From NCBI RefSeq assembly GCF_002879885.1, contig NZ_PNYA01000027.1:49514-113513 (forward strand): 64,000 nucleotides of DNA. Reading direction: 5' to 3'. The notes under the pieces were generated by a model, which was not told the origin of the DNA, did no database searches, and worked only from the letters and a program-made list of their open reading frames with translations. Source of the DNA: Trinickia dabaoshanensis. Its GTDB lineage: Bacteria; Pseudomonadota; Gammaproteobacteria; Burkholderiales; Burkholderiaceae. Both the position numbers and the translations under genes were made by a program. Shown piece by piece: positions 18,391 to 26,473 of the stretch. Every line of letters starts with the position of its first letter. Within the stretch, counting starts at the first letter, position 1.

Positions 18391-19590
18391 TTAAACGATG
18401 CCGAGCGAGCGGCCCACGCGCGTGAACGCATCGACGGCGCGATCGATTTGCTCCGGGGTATGCGCCGCGCTCATTTGCGTACGGATACGGGCGCGGCCCT
18501 TCGGCACGACGGGATACGAGAAACCGATCACATAGACGCCTTCCGCGAGGAGCGCATCGGCCATCTTCGATGCAACCGATGCATCGCCGAGCATCACGGG
18601 AATGATCGGGTGTTGACCCGGTACGAGCGTAAAGCCCGCCGCGCTCATCGCCTCCCGAAAACGCTCACCGTTGGCGCGGACGCGCCGGCGCAATTGCGCG
18701 CCTTCGTCGCTTGCGAGCAATTCGAGCACTTCGAGAGAAGCCGCCGCGATGCTCGGTGTGAGCGTATTGGAAAAGAGGTAGGGCCGCGAACGCTGGCGCA
18801 ATAGCTCGACCACTTCGCGCCGTGCCGCGACGTATCCGCCCGAGGCGCCGCCCAGCGCTTTGCCGAGCGTGCCCGTGATGATGTCGACGCGTCCTTGCAC
18901 ACCGCAAAACTCGGGCGTGCCGCGGCCGTGCTCGCCGATGAAGCCGACCGCATGCGAATCGTCGACCATCACGATCGCGCCGTAACGGTCGGCCAAATCG
19001 CAGATGCCGGCGAGGTTGGCAATGATGCCGTCCATCGAAAAAACACCGTCGGTGGCGATCAGCTTGAAGCGCGCGCCGGCGGCATCGGCCTCGCGCAACT
19101 TCGCTTCGAGATCGGCCAGGTCGTTGTTCTTGTAGCGATAACGCTTGGCCTTCGACAAACGGACCCCGTCGATGATGCTCGCGTGATTGAGTTCGTCGCT
19201 GATGATCGCGTCGGTTTCGTCGGTTAGCGTTTCGAACAAGCCCCCGTTCGCGTCGAAGCAGCTCGAATACAGAATGCAGTCCTCGGTACCGAGGAAGGCG
19301 GATAACGCCTGCTCGAGTTCCTTGTGCACCGTCTGCGTGCCGCAGATGAAGCGCACGGAGGCCATGCCGAAACCGTCCTTGTCGAGTCCCTCTTTCGCGG
19401 CCGCGATCAAGCGCGCATCGTTCGCGAGCCCGAGATAGTTGTTGGCGCAAAAATTGAGGACGTCTTCACCGCTGGCGAGATGCACGTCGGGCGATTGCGG
19501 GCTCGCGATCACGCGTTCGGTTTTATAGAAGCCATCGGCTCGGATCTGATCGATCGTGCCGCGCAAGTGGCCGAGAAAAGTGTCGCGCAT
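18391..19590 (-). CDS. kbl: Glycine C-acetyltransferase (2-amino-3-ketobutyrate CoA ligase)
   Basis: 399 residues, standard for this alpha-oxoamine synthase. It cleaves 2-amino-3-ketobutyrate with CoA to glycine and acetyl-CoA, using PLP. Visible features are the N-terminal [11 protein letters not shown], the [16 protein letters not shown] segment that holds the PLP ring, and the Schiff-base Lys in [15 protein letters not shown]. It is the first gene of kbl-tdh, and the divergent XRE-cupin gene is a likely regulator. A copy of the replication-origin iteron motif falls inside the coding sequence at 18653-18670. Confidence 0.95.
   Translation of the reverse strand: MRDTFLGHLRGTIDQIRADGFYKTERVIASPQSPDVHLASGEDVLNFCANNYLGLANDARLIAAAKEGLDKDGFGMASVRFICGTQTVHKELEQALSAFLGTEDCILYSSCFDANGGLFETLTDETDAIISDELNHASIIDGVRLSKAKRYRYKNNDLADLEAKLREADAAGARFKLIATDGVFSMDGIIANLAGICDLADRYGAIVMVDDSHAVGFIGEHGRGTPEFCGVQGRVDIITGTLGKALGGASGGYVAARREVVELLRQRSRPYLFSNTLTPSIAAASLEVLELLASDEGAQLRRRVRANGERFREAMSAAGFTLVPGQHPIIPVMLGDASVASKMADALLAEGVYVIGFSYPVVPKGRARIRTQMSAAHTPEQIDRAVDAFTRVGRSLGIV
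18653..18670 (-). repeat. Satellite iteron inside kbl
   Basis: TCCCGAAAACGCTCACCG matches the origin motif at all but the last base while coding for part of kbl (near the Ala-Asn-Gly-Glu-Arg-Phe stretch). Confidence 0.6.
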
Positions 19591-19667
19591 CGGTTCGCTC
19601 CTGACGGGAAGGGTGGCGCTTGCGCCGGATGGCGGGCAAGGCAGCCGTCTATTGCTGTTATAGTCGG

Positions 19668-19725
19668 TTGTCCGGTTTTGCCGAACAATTCCAATTTTCC
19701 GAACACAAGTTCGATATAGCGAACG
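19668..19725. promoter_or_regulatory. Probable operator between kbl-tdh and its XRE regulator
   Basis: TTGTCCGG (19668-19675) and CCGAACAA (19681-19688) form a near-perfect inverted repeat. CCGAACA recurs at 19699-19705 and GCGAAC at 19719-19724, spaced 18-20 nt, about two helical turns. The region is AT-richer than its neighbours and lies between the two divergent starts. Confidence 0.55.
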
Positions 19726-19747
19726 ACTTTAAGCGATCGAAAACAAA

Positions 19748-20362
19748 ATGGCAAGCTCCGCCAATCGGCGCACCGCGCCCGCACCCGCTCAAGCCGGATC
19801 CGTTGCCGCCTTGGCACCGCCTCGCGTCGGGGAGCACATTCAGCGGCTCCGCATGGAGCGAAAACTGACGCTGGACGACTTGTCGCGGGCGGCCGGCGTC
19901 TCGAAGTCGATGCTTTCCGAAATCGAGCGGGACAAGGCCAATCCGACGATCGCCGTGGCGTGGCGACTCACGAACGCGCTCGGGGTAAGCCTCGATCAAT
20001 TGTTTGCCGCCCAGCGCGCGCCCGAAACGATCGCCGTCTCGGGACCGCACGAGATCCCCACGCTCGACGGACACGAAGCCAAATACCAGCTACGCGTCTG
20101 GGGGCCTATCGAGCTGGCGGGCAAATTCGAATGGTATGAATTGACGTTGCAGCCGGGCGGCGCACTGACGTCGAACGCCCACGAGCCCGGTACGCGCGAG
20201 CATCTCACCGTGCTCGCGGGTTCGATCGAAATCGAAAGCGCGGGCGAGACCAAGCGACTCAAACTCGCCGATACGGCCCGCTACCAGGCCGATGTGCCTC
20301 ATGCAATTCGCAATGCCGGCAAAGCCGAAGCGAAAGCGCTGCTCGTCGTCATTCATGGTTAG
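19748..20362 (+). CDS. XRE-family regulator with C-terminal cupin domain
   Basis: 204 residues. Residues about 27-85 form a lambda-repressor-like helix-turn-helix (VGEHIQRLRMERKLTLDDLS, AGVSKSMLSEIERDKANPTI). Residues about 125-200 are a cupin barrel (LQPGGALTSNAHEPGTREHL, TVLAGSIEIESAGE, YQADVPHAIRN) likely to sense a small ligand. Such regulators are often found divergent from amino-acid catabolic genes. Here it faces kbl-tdh across 157 nt containing repeated CCGAACA sites, so control of threonine breakdown is the simplest reading (inference). Confidence 0.88.
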   Translation: MASSANRRTAPAPAQAGSVAALAPPRVGEHIQRLRMERKLTLDDLSRAAGVSKSMLSEIERDKANPTIAVAWRLTNALGVSLDQLFAAQRAPETIAVSGPHEIPTLDGHEAKYQLRVWGPIELAGKFEWYELTLQPGGALTSNAHEPGTREHLTVLAGSIEIESAGETKRLKLADTARYQADVPHAIRNAGKAEAKALLVVIHG

Positions 20363-20400
20363 TCGCTGACGAGGCAAGGAGGTTTGGCCGCCTCGTCCGA

Positions 20401-20422
20401 ATACTGTATATTTCCACAGTAT
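20401..20422. promoter_or_regulatory. LexA (SOS) box
   Basis: CTGT at 20404-20407, eight bases, then ACAG at 20416-20419: the exact CTGT-N8-ACAG LexA consensus of beta- and gammaproteobacteria, with a TA-rich spacer and matching flanking AT bases. It lies 22 nt before the start codon of the next gene. Confidence 0.75.
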
Positions 20423-20443
20423 CTCGATATTCGGAGAGCGGCC

Positions 20444-20827
20444 ATGAAAGAAAACGATCTTGCCGCGCTGCGCTTTCAGGCCGCGGCGCGCGACCTCGAC
20501 CACATCGTCCGTCATATCGCGGGACGCTATGTCGTCCAAGGCGTACCGCTGACGTGGCGGTTATTGCACGGGATCGAAGCGGAAGCGCTGGCGGACCTCG
20601 GGTTTGCTAGTCGGCATGAAGCCGACGTGCTCGATTTGTTCAAGCGCCCGGAAGATATGACGTACCCCGAAACGGACGACCCGGCGACGTTCGGTAAATC
20701 GAACGCTTTGCCGATGGCGTTCGCGTTCGCGGTAGCGGCCTATGAAGACGCGCAAAACGCGCCGTCGCCCGATAAGAGGACACATCGCCAAGACGCGCCG
20801 CGCCAGCCTCGGGGCGTAGGGCAATGA
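20444..20827 (+). CDS. Hypothetical protein preceded by a LexA box
   Basis: 127 residues from the ATG at 20444, with GGAGAG upstream. Soluble, largely helical, no recognised domain. Residues about 5-60 (ALRFQAAARDLDHIVRHIAG, WRLLHGIEAEALADLGF) read as a compact helical bundle; the C-terminus from about 100 is charged and probably disordered. A longer frame from 20384 would run through the LexA box and is rejected. SOS control and the position beside the chromosome-2 origin suggest a role in the DNA-damage response or replication, but nothing in the sequence names it. Confidence 0.7.
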   Translation: MKENDLAALRFQAAARDLDHIVRHIAGRYVVQGVPLTWRLLHGIEAEALADLGFASRHEADVLDLFKRPEDMTYPETDDPATFGKSNALPMAFAFAVAAYEDAQNAPSPDKRTHRQDAPRQPRGVGQ

Positions 20828-20836
20828 CGCCGAGAC

Positions 20837-20880
20837 TCCCGTAACGGCTCACCTCAAGAGTCCCGAAAAGCCTCACCTCT
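20837..20880 (-). repeat. Two satellite iterons
   Basis: TCCCGTAACGGCTCACCTC (20837-20855, degenerate) and TCCCGAAAAGCCTCACCTCT (20861-20880), in reverse orientation, lie between the SOS-box gene and the end of the kfrA-like gene. Confidence 0.7.
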
Positions 20881-20909
20881 TGAAGAGGACTGGTGCAATC
20901 AAAGGTAAA

Positions 20910-22124
20910 TCAAGCGTTTATGTTCGAGTCGTCGATGCGCGCGGCAAGCATGAAACGCGTCACCGCCTCGAGCCGCGATCGTTTGATCCCCGACGAATGA
21001 TCGCACTCGGGACACAGCAGCTCGAAGCCATCGTCGGCGCGTGCGAGTTCGGGCTCGCCATCGACGCACTTCGGACAATGTGCCGGAATCTGCGCGAGCG
21101 CGTCGGCCGTCGTACCGAGCGCCGCAAAGTCGGCATCGTCGAGTCTCCCCGTTTCCGCCCAGCCACGCAGCAACGCGGCCAATTCGGGCGAAAACGCGCC
21201 GCGTTCTTGGGATGCGGCAAGCTCGCGCGTTAGCGCATCGATTTCGTCCGATTGCTCGCGCACTTGCGCTTCAAGGCGATCGCCTCGCCCTTTTGCCGCG
21301 CTAAGTTGCTGAATGAAATCGAACTCTTTCCGACTCGCGTCACGTATGCCGGCTTGATAGGTCGCGGCCATCGTGCGCAACGAATCGAGTTCCACGAGCA
21401 TGGGCTTCACGCGCCGTTCGGCTTCCGAAATGGCGTCTTTGATTTGTGTCGCATAGTGTTCCGTGCTCTGACGCAGTTCTTGATGCAGCGAATCGATGCG
21501 CTCGCGCAAGGCGGCATTGGCGGCCCGCTCCGTCTCGAGCTGTTGCTCCAGGCGTGCGCGTTCGGTTTCCAATCGAACGACCGTCGCTTGCAGCGCATCT
21601 TCGCTGCTCGTGCGTTTGGCCATGGACGCGCTGACTTGCGCTTCGAGCATCTGCGCGCGTTCCAAGGCCTCTTGCGCTCGGGCTTCGCTGCGCTGCACGG
21701 CTTCATTGGCTAGTTGTTGCCGGATTTGCGCTTCGCGCTCAGTGCTCTGCGCTTGCGCCAAAGCATCGACAAGCTGTTTGCGCTCATCCTCGAGCGTGAG
21801 TTTTGCCTCCGTAAGCGCGTGCTCGAACAGCGCACCCAAGAGTTCGCCTGCTTTCTCTTCGAGACCTCGAGGAATTGCACCGGCGCCGATCCTCACGCGC
21901 GACGCGTCGCGGATGCGCTCCCAAAAATGGTCGATATCTTTGGGGATATCGCTTGCGCTGCCGGTTTGGGTCAGTTCGCGAACGGCGGCTGCGGACGGGC
22001 GGATTCCCAGATCGAAGAACAATCGTTTGCAGGCATGCAGCGAAAGTTCGCGTCGGTGCGCGCCCGTATTTCGCAACGATTCAAGTTCGTTTCGGATGGC
22101 TTCGCGTTGCTCGTCGAGGGTCAT
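20910..22124 (-). CDS. KfrA-like coiled-coil DNA-binding protein with C-terminal zinc ribbon
   Basis: 404 residues. The N-terminus (about 1-95) resembles the KfrA DNA-binding domain of broad-host plasmids: ACKRLFFDLGIRPSAAAVRE, then TGSASDIPKDIDHFWERIRD. Residues about 100-310 form a long Gln/Glu/Ala/Arg-rich coiled coil. The C-terminus carries CPKC and CPEC pairs about 20 residues apart, a likely zinc ribbon not found in classical KfrA. KfrA proteins autoregulate and help plasmid segregation; this copy lies beside the iteron array and probably plays an accessory part in partition or replication of the second chromosome. Confidence 0.8.
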   Translation of the reverse strand: MTLDEQREAIRNELESLRNTGAHRRELSLHACKRLFFDLGIRPSAAAVRELTQTGSASDIPKDIDHFWERIRDASRVRIGAGAIPRGLEEKAGELLGALFEHALTEAKLTLEDERKQLVDALAQAQSTEREAQIRQQLANEAVQRSEARAQEALERAQMLEAQVSASMAKRTSSEDALQATVVRLETERARLEQQLETERAANAALRERIDSLHQELRQSTEHYATQIKDAISEAERRVKPMLVELDSLRTMAATYQAGIRDASRKEFDFIQQLSAAKGRGDRLEAQVREQSDEIDALTRELAASQERGAFSPELAALLRGWAETGRLDDADFAALGTTADALAQIPAHCPKCVDGEPELARADDGFELLCPECDHSSGIKRSRLEAVTRFMLAARIDDSNINA

Positions 22125-22500
22125 GGGCGCGGTGATTGGCTTTTAAACGTATCAATAATAACGGATCACGTATCGAATGATACATTCATTGCGTCAATGT
22201 TGGCTGGATGTCAGAAAGACCCATAGATGATAGTCGCGGCTTACGTCCATCGCCATGCGTCGTCGGAATTTCGTGAAACAAAGCGAGGATTGTGGGATAA
22301 GTTATTGGGGATAAAGGCTTTTTAGAAGGGGCTGCAGTATCGGCCGTTGTTTCACGCGGCGGTGCTCTTTTTAGTCTGCTGTATGTCTCGGGAACACACG
22401 GGGCACGTCTTGAGAGTAGTTAAGTAAACACCCTTGAACCTTAGTTAAAAACGTTAACGCCTTGTGAAACCCTTGCTGGGCAAGGATCTCCGACCGGTTG
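22125..22500. other. AT-rich segment upstream of the KfrA-like gene, left flank of the origin
   Basis: Contains the palindrome at 22170-22183, two GGGATAA direct repeats (about 22295 and 22312), the second preceded by TG as in the one-mismatch DnaA box TTATCCCCA, and a run of AT-rich repeats with GTTAA elements (22418-22460). It could include an unwinding element. No gene is seen. Confidence 0.5.
22170..22183. promoter_or_regulatory. Palindrome GTATC-GAAT-GATAC, candidate KfrA operator
   Basis: Perfect 5-bp arms lie about 45 nt upstream of the KfrA-like start. A second GTATCA half-site is at 22149-22154. KfrA proteins typically bind such sites at their own promoter. Confidence 0.5.
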
Positions 22501-23841
22501 GGTGAAGCTTTGCGGGAGGTGACGTGAGCTTTGGCGGGATCGGTCCGTGATGGGGTTCAGGGACACCCGTGAGAGGTATCGGGAAAGGATGTGAGGGGAT
22601 TCAGGAAGGGACGATCGATGCCAAAACTTCGAAGGTGAGTGATTTCGGGAGTTGGCAGGCCGGCAACCCCCGTGGGCGCGCGAGCCGGCTTCTTCGATCG
22701 GTTTGCCTTCGGTGAGCGGTTGCGGGACGGGTAAAAACGGCGAATTTCGGGGTCGAGAGACAGTTAAAAATGGCTTGGGTGAGGCGTTGCGGGAAAAAAA
22801 GCGTCTTCGGGGTGAGGCTTTTCGGGAAAACATCGGCCGGACAGAGCCGTAAAGGGGCCAAAGGTGAGGCTTATCGGGAGCGGGATCGATGATTCGTAGC
22901 TCGTCGCCTCGGTTGCTCCGCGCGATCTCTTGTCGAGGTGAGCCTTTTCGGGATCGCTGCGGTGCCGGTTCGCGGGCATGGCTCCAGTATCCGCTTGCGA
23001 CTCTGAAGTGAGCGTTTTCGGGATGCGAACGGGCTGGGGAACCTGCGCCATTTAGGAAGTTAGCCTCCACTTTCACGGAAAGCTAGGCGCTATCGCATTG
23101 GTGAGCCGGCGCGAAGCGGGATGAAATCGACAAAGGTGAGTGTTTTCGGGGACGTTGCGGGATGAGTCGGTAGCCCTCGCTGCGCCGAGCCGTGGCCCCA
23201 AAAGGTGAGCCGATTCGGGAGCTGTGAGGAAAGAGCACCGGGTCGTCACGCTGGTGCTAAGTATCGGATCTATTTGGGAAATGTTGCGCATGCTCCGATA
23301 AGGTGAGCGTTTGCGGGAGCACCGCCATTGGGTGCGGAATGGTGTCCGGCCGGCCGATAAAAGCGGTTCAGGTGAAGGTTTTCGGGACCCGAATGCCACG
23401 TCGAAGGCGCTCCAATGGGCCAAGCGCCCGGCAGTTGGTCGTTTCTGTCCCGATGAAGGTGAGCTTCTTCGGGACGACGTTATTCCCAATCATTATCATC
23501 CGCCGGCCCTGCCCTATCGCTTGCCAATGGAGCGTACGGAATATCGATAGGCGAATGCGGGACTGAAGCGGGGCTCCGGCGCGACCTCGCGAGGGGCCGG
23601 TGTCGCATTCTTGCAGCGATCCCGGTCGTGGCCCGGTCGCGGTCGATGAGCGTGCGAATCTATCGGCGATTTCAGTGCCGAATTGCCGTCGCTAAATAGC
23701 GACATTTTTTGTGGTGAGTGAATACGGGAGGCCGCGAACACGCTTCGAGCACGGCGGTCAGGCACGCTTGGCGGTGAACGCTAAGCGCCGTAAAGGAGCC
23801 GTTTGCCCTCCCATATGCGTTCCGGTGAGCCTTTGCGGGAG
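22501..23841 (+). repeat. Main iteron array, predicted origin of the second chromosome
   Basis: About seventeen direct copies, with variation, of a 17-19 bp motif with consensus GGTGAGsnTTTTCGGGA. Copies start near 22501, 22524, 22567, 22589, 22633, 22710, 22778, 22810, 22862, 22936, 23006, 23133, 23202, 23300, 23370, 23457, 23711 and 23821. The conserved parts are GGTGAG and CGGGA, about 7 nt apart. Spacing ranges from about 23 to 250 nt and the copies face repA. Clustered direct repeats immediately upstream of a Rep_3-type initiator are the hallmark of an iteron-controlled origin. Open frames across it are not protein-like. Confidence 0.9.
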
Positions 23842-23959
23842 CCAATCGAGGTGAGGCAGCGCGTTCTGACGCATTTCACCGCGAAGGGTGAGAGCGTGCT
23901 TGTAGACGCCCATCACCGCACTCTGTATCCTGTCGGAAATTTTCTTTCCCGACCGACGC

Positions 23960-25318
23960 ATGGCAACGAAGCGCGCGAAGAAAACCGATGTGGTAAGTCC
24001 AAGCTCCGCCGAATTGCGAAAAGCCGTCGAAGCGATCGCGATTCAGCCGAAAAGCGGCAAGATCACGTTGCTCACACGAAAGCTGTTCAACGTGTTGTTG
24101 GCGGTCGCCCAACAGGCGGACGAATCGGGCGACACCTATCGTGCGCTCCTGTCCGACATCGTCGCCAACTCCGCTTTCGATTCGAACGATACCGCGCTCG
24201 TGAAGGAGCATTTGCGGCGCATGGTGTCGGTCCAGGTGGAATGGAGCCAAGGCACGTCGAGCCAGAAGCCCGGCCGCAAGTGGGGGATCTCCACGCTGAT
24301 CGCCGACGCGGAAATTCTCGAAGATCCCGCTACGAGGCGGGTGTGGGTCGAGTTTTCGTTCGCGCCGAAGATCAAGAAGAAGCTGCTCGATCCGGTGCAG
24401 TACGCACGGTTGAGCTTGCAGTTTCAAAGCCAGCTGCGAAGCAGCGCGGGCCTCGCCTTGTATGAGATCTGCGTGCGCTATCTCACGAATCCGAGCCATC
24501 TGACGATGCGCGAGTCGTGGGCTTGGTGGCGCCCGATTCTGTCGGGAACGCCCGATACCGAAGCCGGCGACGAAGCGAAGCGCGAGTACAAATATTTCAA
24601 GCGCGACTATCTGCGTCCGGCTATCGCTGAAGTGAACGCCGTGACGAACATTTTCGTGGAACTGATCGAGCATCGCGAAGGCAGGCGCGTCGCCGAAATC
24701 CAGTTCCGTGTGACCGAGCGCAAGCAGCCGATGCTGGCCCTCGACGAGCACCCGAACGTTTTCGACAGCACGCTGATCGATCGGATGGTGAAGATCGGTA
24801 TCCCGCTCAAGGAAGCGCAGACGCTGTATGCGGATAGCGAGGAAAACCGCATACGAGCAGCATTGCAGATGACGGAACAGCGTATGCGCAGCACGTCGCT
24901 GCCGCCCGTTCGCAGTGCTCCCGCTTTGTTCAAGGACGCGCTCAAGAAAGGGTATGCTCCGGCGGTCGACCTCATCGATCAGCCTACCGGGGGCGCAGGC
25001 AAGGCCATATCGGCTGCGGTGCCGGCCGATGAGCTCAAGGCACGGTTGCTGGACGAGTACGCGGCCTACCGCCGGAAGGAGGCGCGCGTGCTGTACGAGG
25101 AGCAAGGTGAGTCGGAACAGGAGGTGGCGCGGCAATCGTTCGAGGACGATATGCTCCCGCAACTGGGGTCCCACCTGCGGGAGGATTGGCGCCGGCGGGG
25201 CCTGAGCTCGAAGCTCGGGGAAACGGCCTTCTTCGACTGGCTAGCGCGTAAGACCTGGGGCGAGCCGACCGACGGCGATCTATTGGCGTTCACCTTGAGC
25301 CAATCGCGCGCGGCATAA
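23960..25318 (+). CDS. repA: Replication initiator protein of the secondary chromosome (Rep_3 type)
   Basis: 452 residues. The basic N-terminus is followed by paired winged-helix domains typical of iteron-binding initiators: KSGKITLLTRKLFNVLLAVA, YRALLSDIVANSAFDSNDTA, QFQSQLRSSAGLALYEICVR and KYFKRDYLRPAIAEVNAVTN, which aligns with the first winged helix-dimerisation interface. The C-terminal ~150 residues form an extra helical domain (LLDEYAAYRRKEARVLYEEQ, HLREDWRRRGLSSK) found in Burkholderia chromosome-2 initiators. It should bind the upstream iterons and open the origin. It converges on parB with a strong terminator between. Confidence 0.88.
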   Translation: MATKRAKKTDVVSPSSAELRKAVEAIAIQPKSGKITLLTRKLFNVLLAVAQQADESGDTYRALLSDIVANSAFDSNDTALVKEHLRRMVSVQVEWSQGTSSQKPGRKWGISTLIADAEILEDPATRRVWVEFSFAPKIKKKLLDPVQYARLSLQFQSQLRSSAGLALYEICVRYLTNPSHLTMRESWAWWRPILSGTPDTEAGDEAKREYKYFKRDYLRPAIAEVNAVTNIFVELIEHREGRRVAEIQFRVTERKQPMLALDEHPNVFDSTLIDRMVKIGIPLKEAQTLYADSEENRIRAALQMTEQRMRSTSLPPVRSAPALFKDALKKGYAPAVDLIDQPTGGAGKAISAAVPADELKARLLDEYAAYRRKEARVLYEEQGESEQEVARQSFEDDMLPQLGSHLREDWRRRGLSSKLGETAFFDWLARKTWGEPTDGDLLAFTLSQSRAA

Positions 25319-25346
25319 CGTTTAAAGCTCGAGACGGCTTACCCTG

Positions 25347-25376
25347 CCGCCGCGCTCCGGCGCGGCGGATTATTTT
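25347..25376 (+). terminator. Rho-independent terminator after repA
   Basis: CCGCCGCGC and GCGCGGCGG form a perfect 9-bp GC stem with a 4-nt TCCG loop, followed by ATTATTTT. It separates convergent repA and parB. Confidence 0.8.
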
Positions 25377-25387
25377 GATGGGGTCGC

Positions 25388-26449
25388 TCAGCTCGCCTGC
25401 AGCATCTGTTCGATTTGCCGCAGAATCTCGTCTCGCTTATCTCGAGACAGCCCACGTAGTCGCAACTCTAGGCGGTCGTCGCCGTACGATTTCAAATCCC
25501 CCACGGCAACGCCGTCGAGCTTGATTTCCATCCGTTGTGCGTAGCGCTGGCGGGTCGCGGGTTTGACGTTCTCCTCTGGGTTCGCCCTGCCCTTCACGAT
25601 GTCCGCGACTTGGCGCGTGCTGAGATCGTCGGAAACGATGCGGTTGATCAAGCGCAACGTCGACTCGACACCCCGCGCCGAGTAATACCGGCCGACCTGA
25701 TAGGCCATGTTCGAACCGAACCGCTCCGGGCGGCCAACCATCTCCTGCATGACCGCTTCCGGCAGTTTGGCGAGAGAAAGCGCGACGGCCACGGTCGACT
25801 CGTCGAGTCCCAAATGCTCCGCCAATTCCTTTTGACTTTGAAAATGCTGCTCGTCGAGGAATCGGCGCCAGACGACGGCGTTGTCGAAGACGGTTTGCGA
25901 GTCGCGTTGAACGTTTAAATCGTAACCGAGCTTGTAGCTTTCGATGCCGATCGGGAGATCGACGACAACGGCTTTGACCGTTTCTTTGTTGGCCTCTTTC
26001 AAGGCGCGGACGCGTCGGCCCCCGTCGCTGACGAAGTACGTCCCCGCATTGGCGTAGTCGGGTATGACGTGAATCGCTTGTTGCTGCCCTTGCTTCGCGA
26101 GATTCACGGCCAATTCGGCGATCGACGCTTTCAGGTAGAAATGCCGGGGATTGAACGGGCTCGGCTTAATGGCCTTCAGATCGAGTTCGATGACCTGGCC
26201 GGGCTCATAACCATTCACTGCGCGCCACGCGCGGTATTCGGCCGATTCGTTGGCGTTGATGGCCTCCGTCGCGGGTGGGACGGCGCGCAGCGGCGCTTCG
26301 GCTCGCTTCGTCGCAGTTTTCGCAGACGGTGCGCCATCGCTTTGAACGAGGTCATCGATCGCATTGAGCCGGTCGAGGGCGGTGCGCTTCTCGCTGCTCG
26401 TGGTATCGGGGCGCGCTTGGAAGCCTTTGGCGAACTGGGAGGGTTTCAT
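25388..26449 (-). CDS. parB: Chromosome/plasmid partition protein ParB
   Basis: 353 residues. Around residues 75-165 is the ParB N-terminal domain (LKAIKPSPFNPRHFYLKASI, GQQQAIHVIPDY, VSDGGRRVRALKEAN), where family members bind CTP. A helix-turn-helix follows (FQSQKELAEHLGLDESTVAV, LSLAKLPEAV) for parS recognition, then a C-terminal basic dimerisation part. It follows parA with 24 nt between them, and that gap contains one parS site. ParB loads on parS and activates ParA to separate the daughter origins. Confidence 0.93.
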   Translation of the reverse strand: MKPSQFAKGFQARPDTTSSEKRTALDRLNAIDDLVQSDGAPSAKTATKRAEAPLRAVPPATEAINANESAEYRAWRAVNGYEPGQVIELDLKAIKPSPFNPRHFYLKASIAELAVNLAKQGQQQAIHVIPDYANAGTYFVSDGGRRVRALKEANKETVKAVVVDLPIGIESYKLGYDLNVQRDSQTVFDNAVVWRRFLDEQHFQSQKELAEHLGLDESTVAVALSLAKLPEAVMQEMVGRPERFGSNMAYQVGRYYSARGVESTLRLINRIVSDDLSTRQVADIVKGRANPEENVKPATRQRYAQRMEIKLDGVAVGDLKSYGDDRLELRLRGLSRDKRDEILRQIEQMLQAS

Positions 26450-26457
26450 TCGGTGTC

Positions 26458-26473
26458 CTTTATGCGCATAAAG
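26458..26473. promoter_or_regulatory. parS: parS site 1 (palindrome, between parA and parB)
   Basis: CTTTATGCGCATAAAG is a perfect 16-bp palindrome abutting the parA stop codon. The core TTTATGCGCATAAA is repeated twice upstream of parA. As I remember it, it matches the chromosome-2 centromere of B. cenocepacia. Confidence 0.9.

Noticed and set aside
22296..22319. DnaA boxes before the iteron array
   Set aside because: The two GGGATAA repeats are only partial matches; recorded as weak and not counted as boxes.
22501..23841. CRISPR array
   Set aside because: The repeats are short (17-19 bp), unevenly spaced and degenerate, with no cas genes; they are replication iterons.
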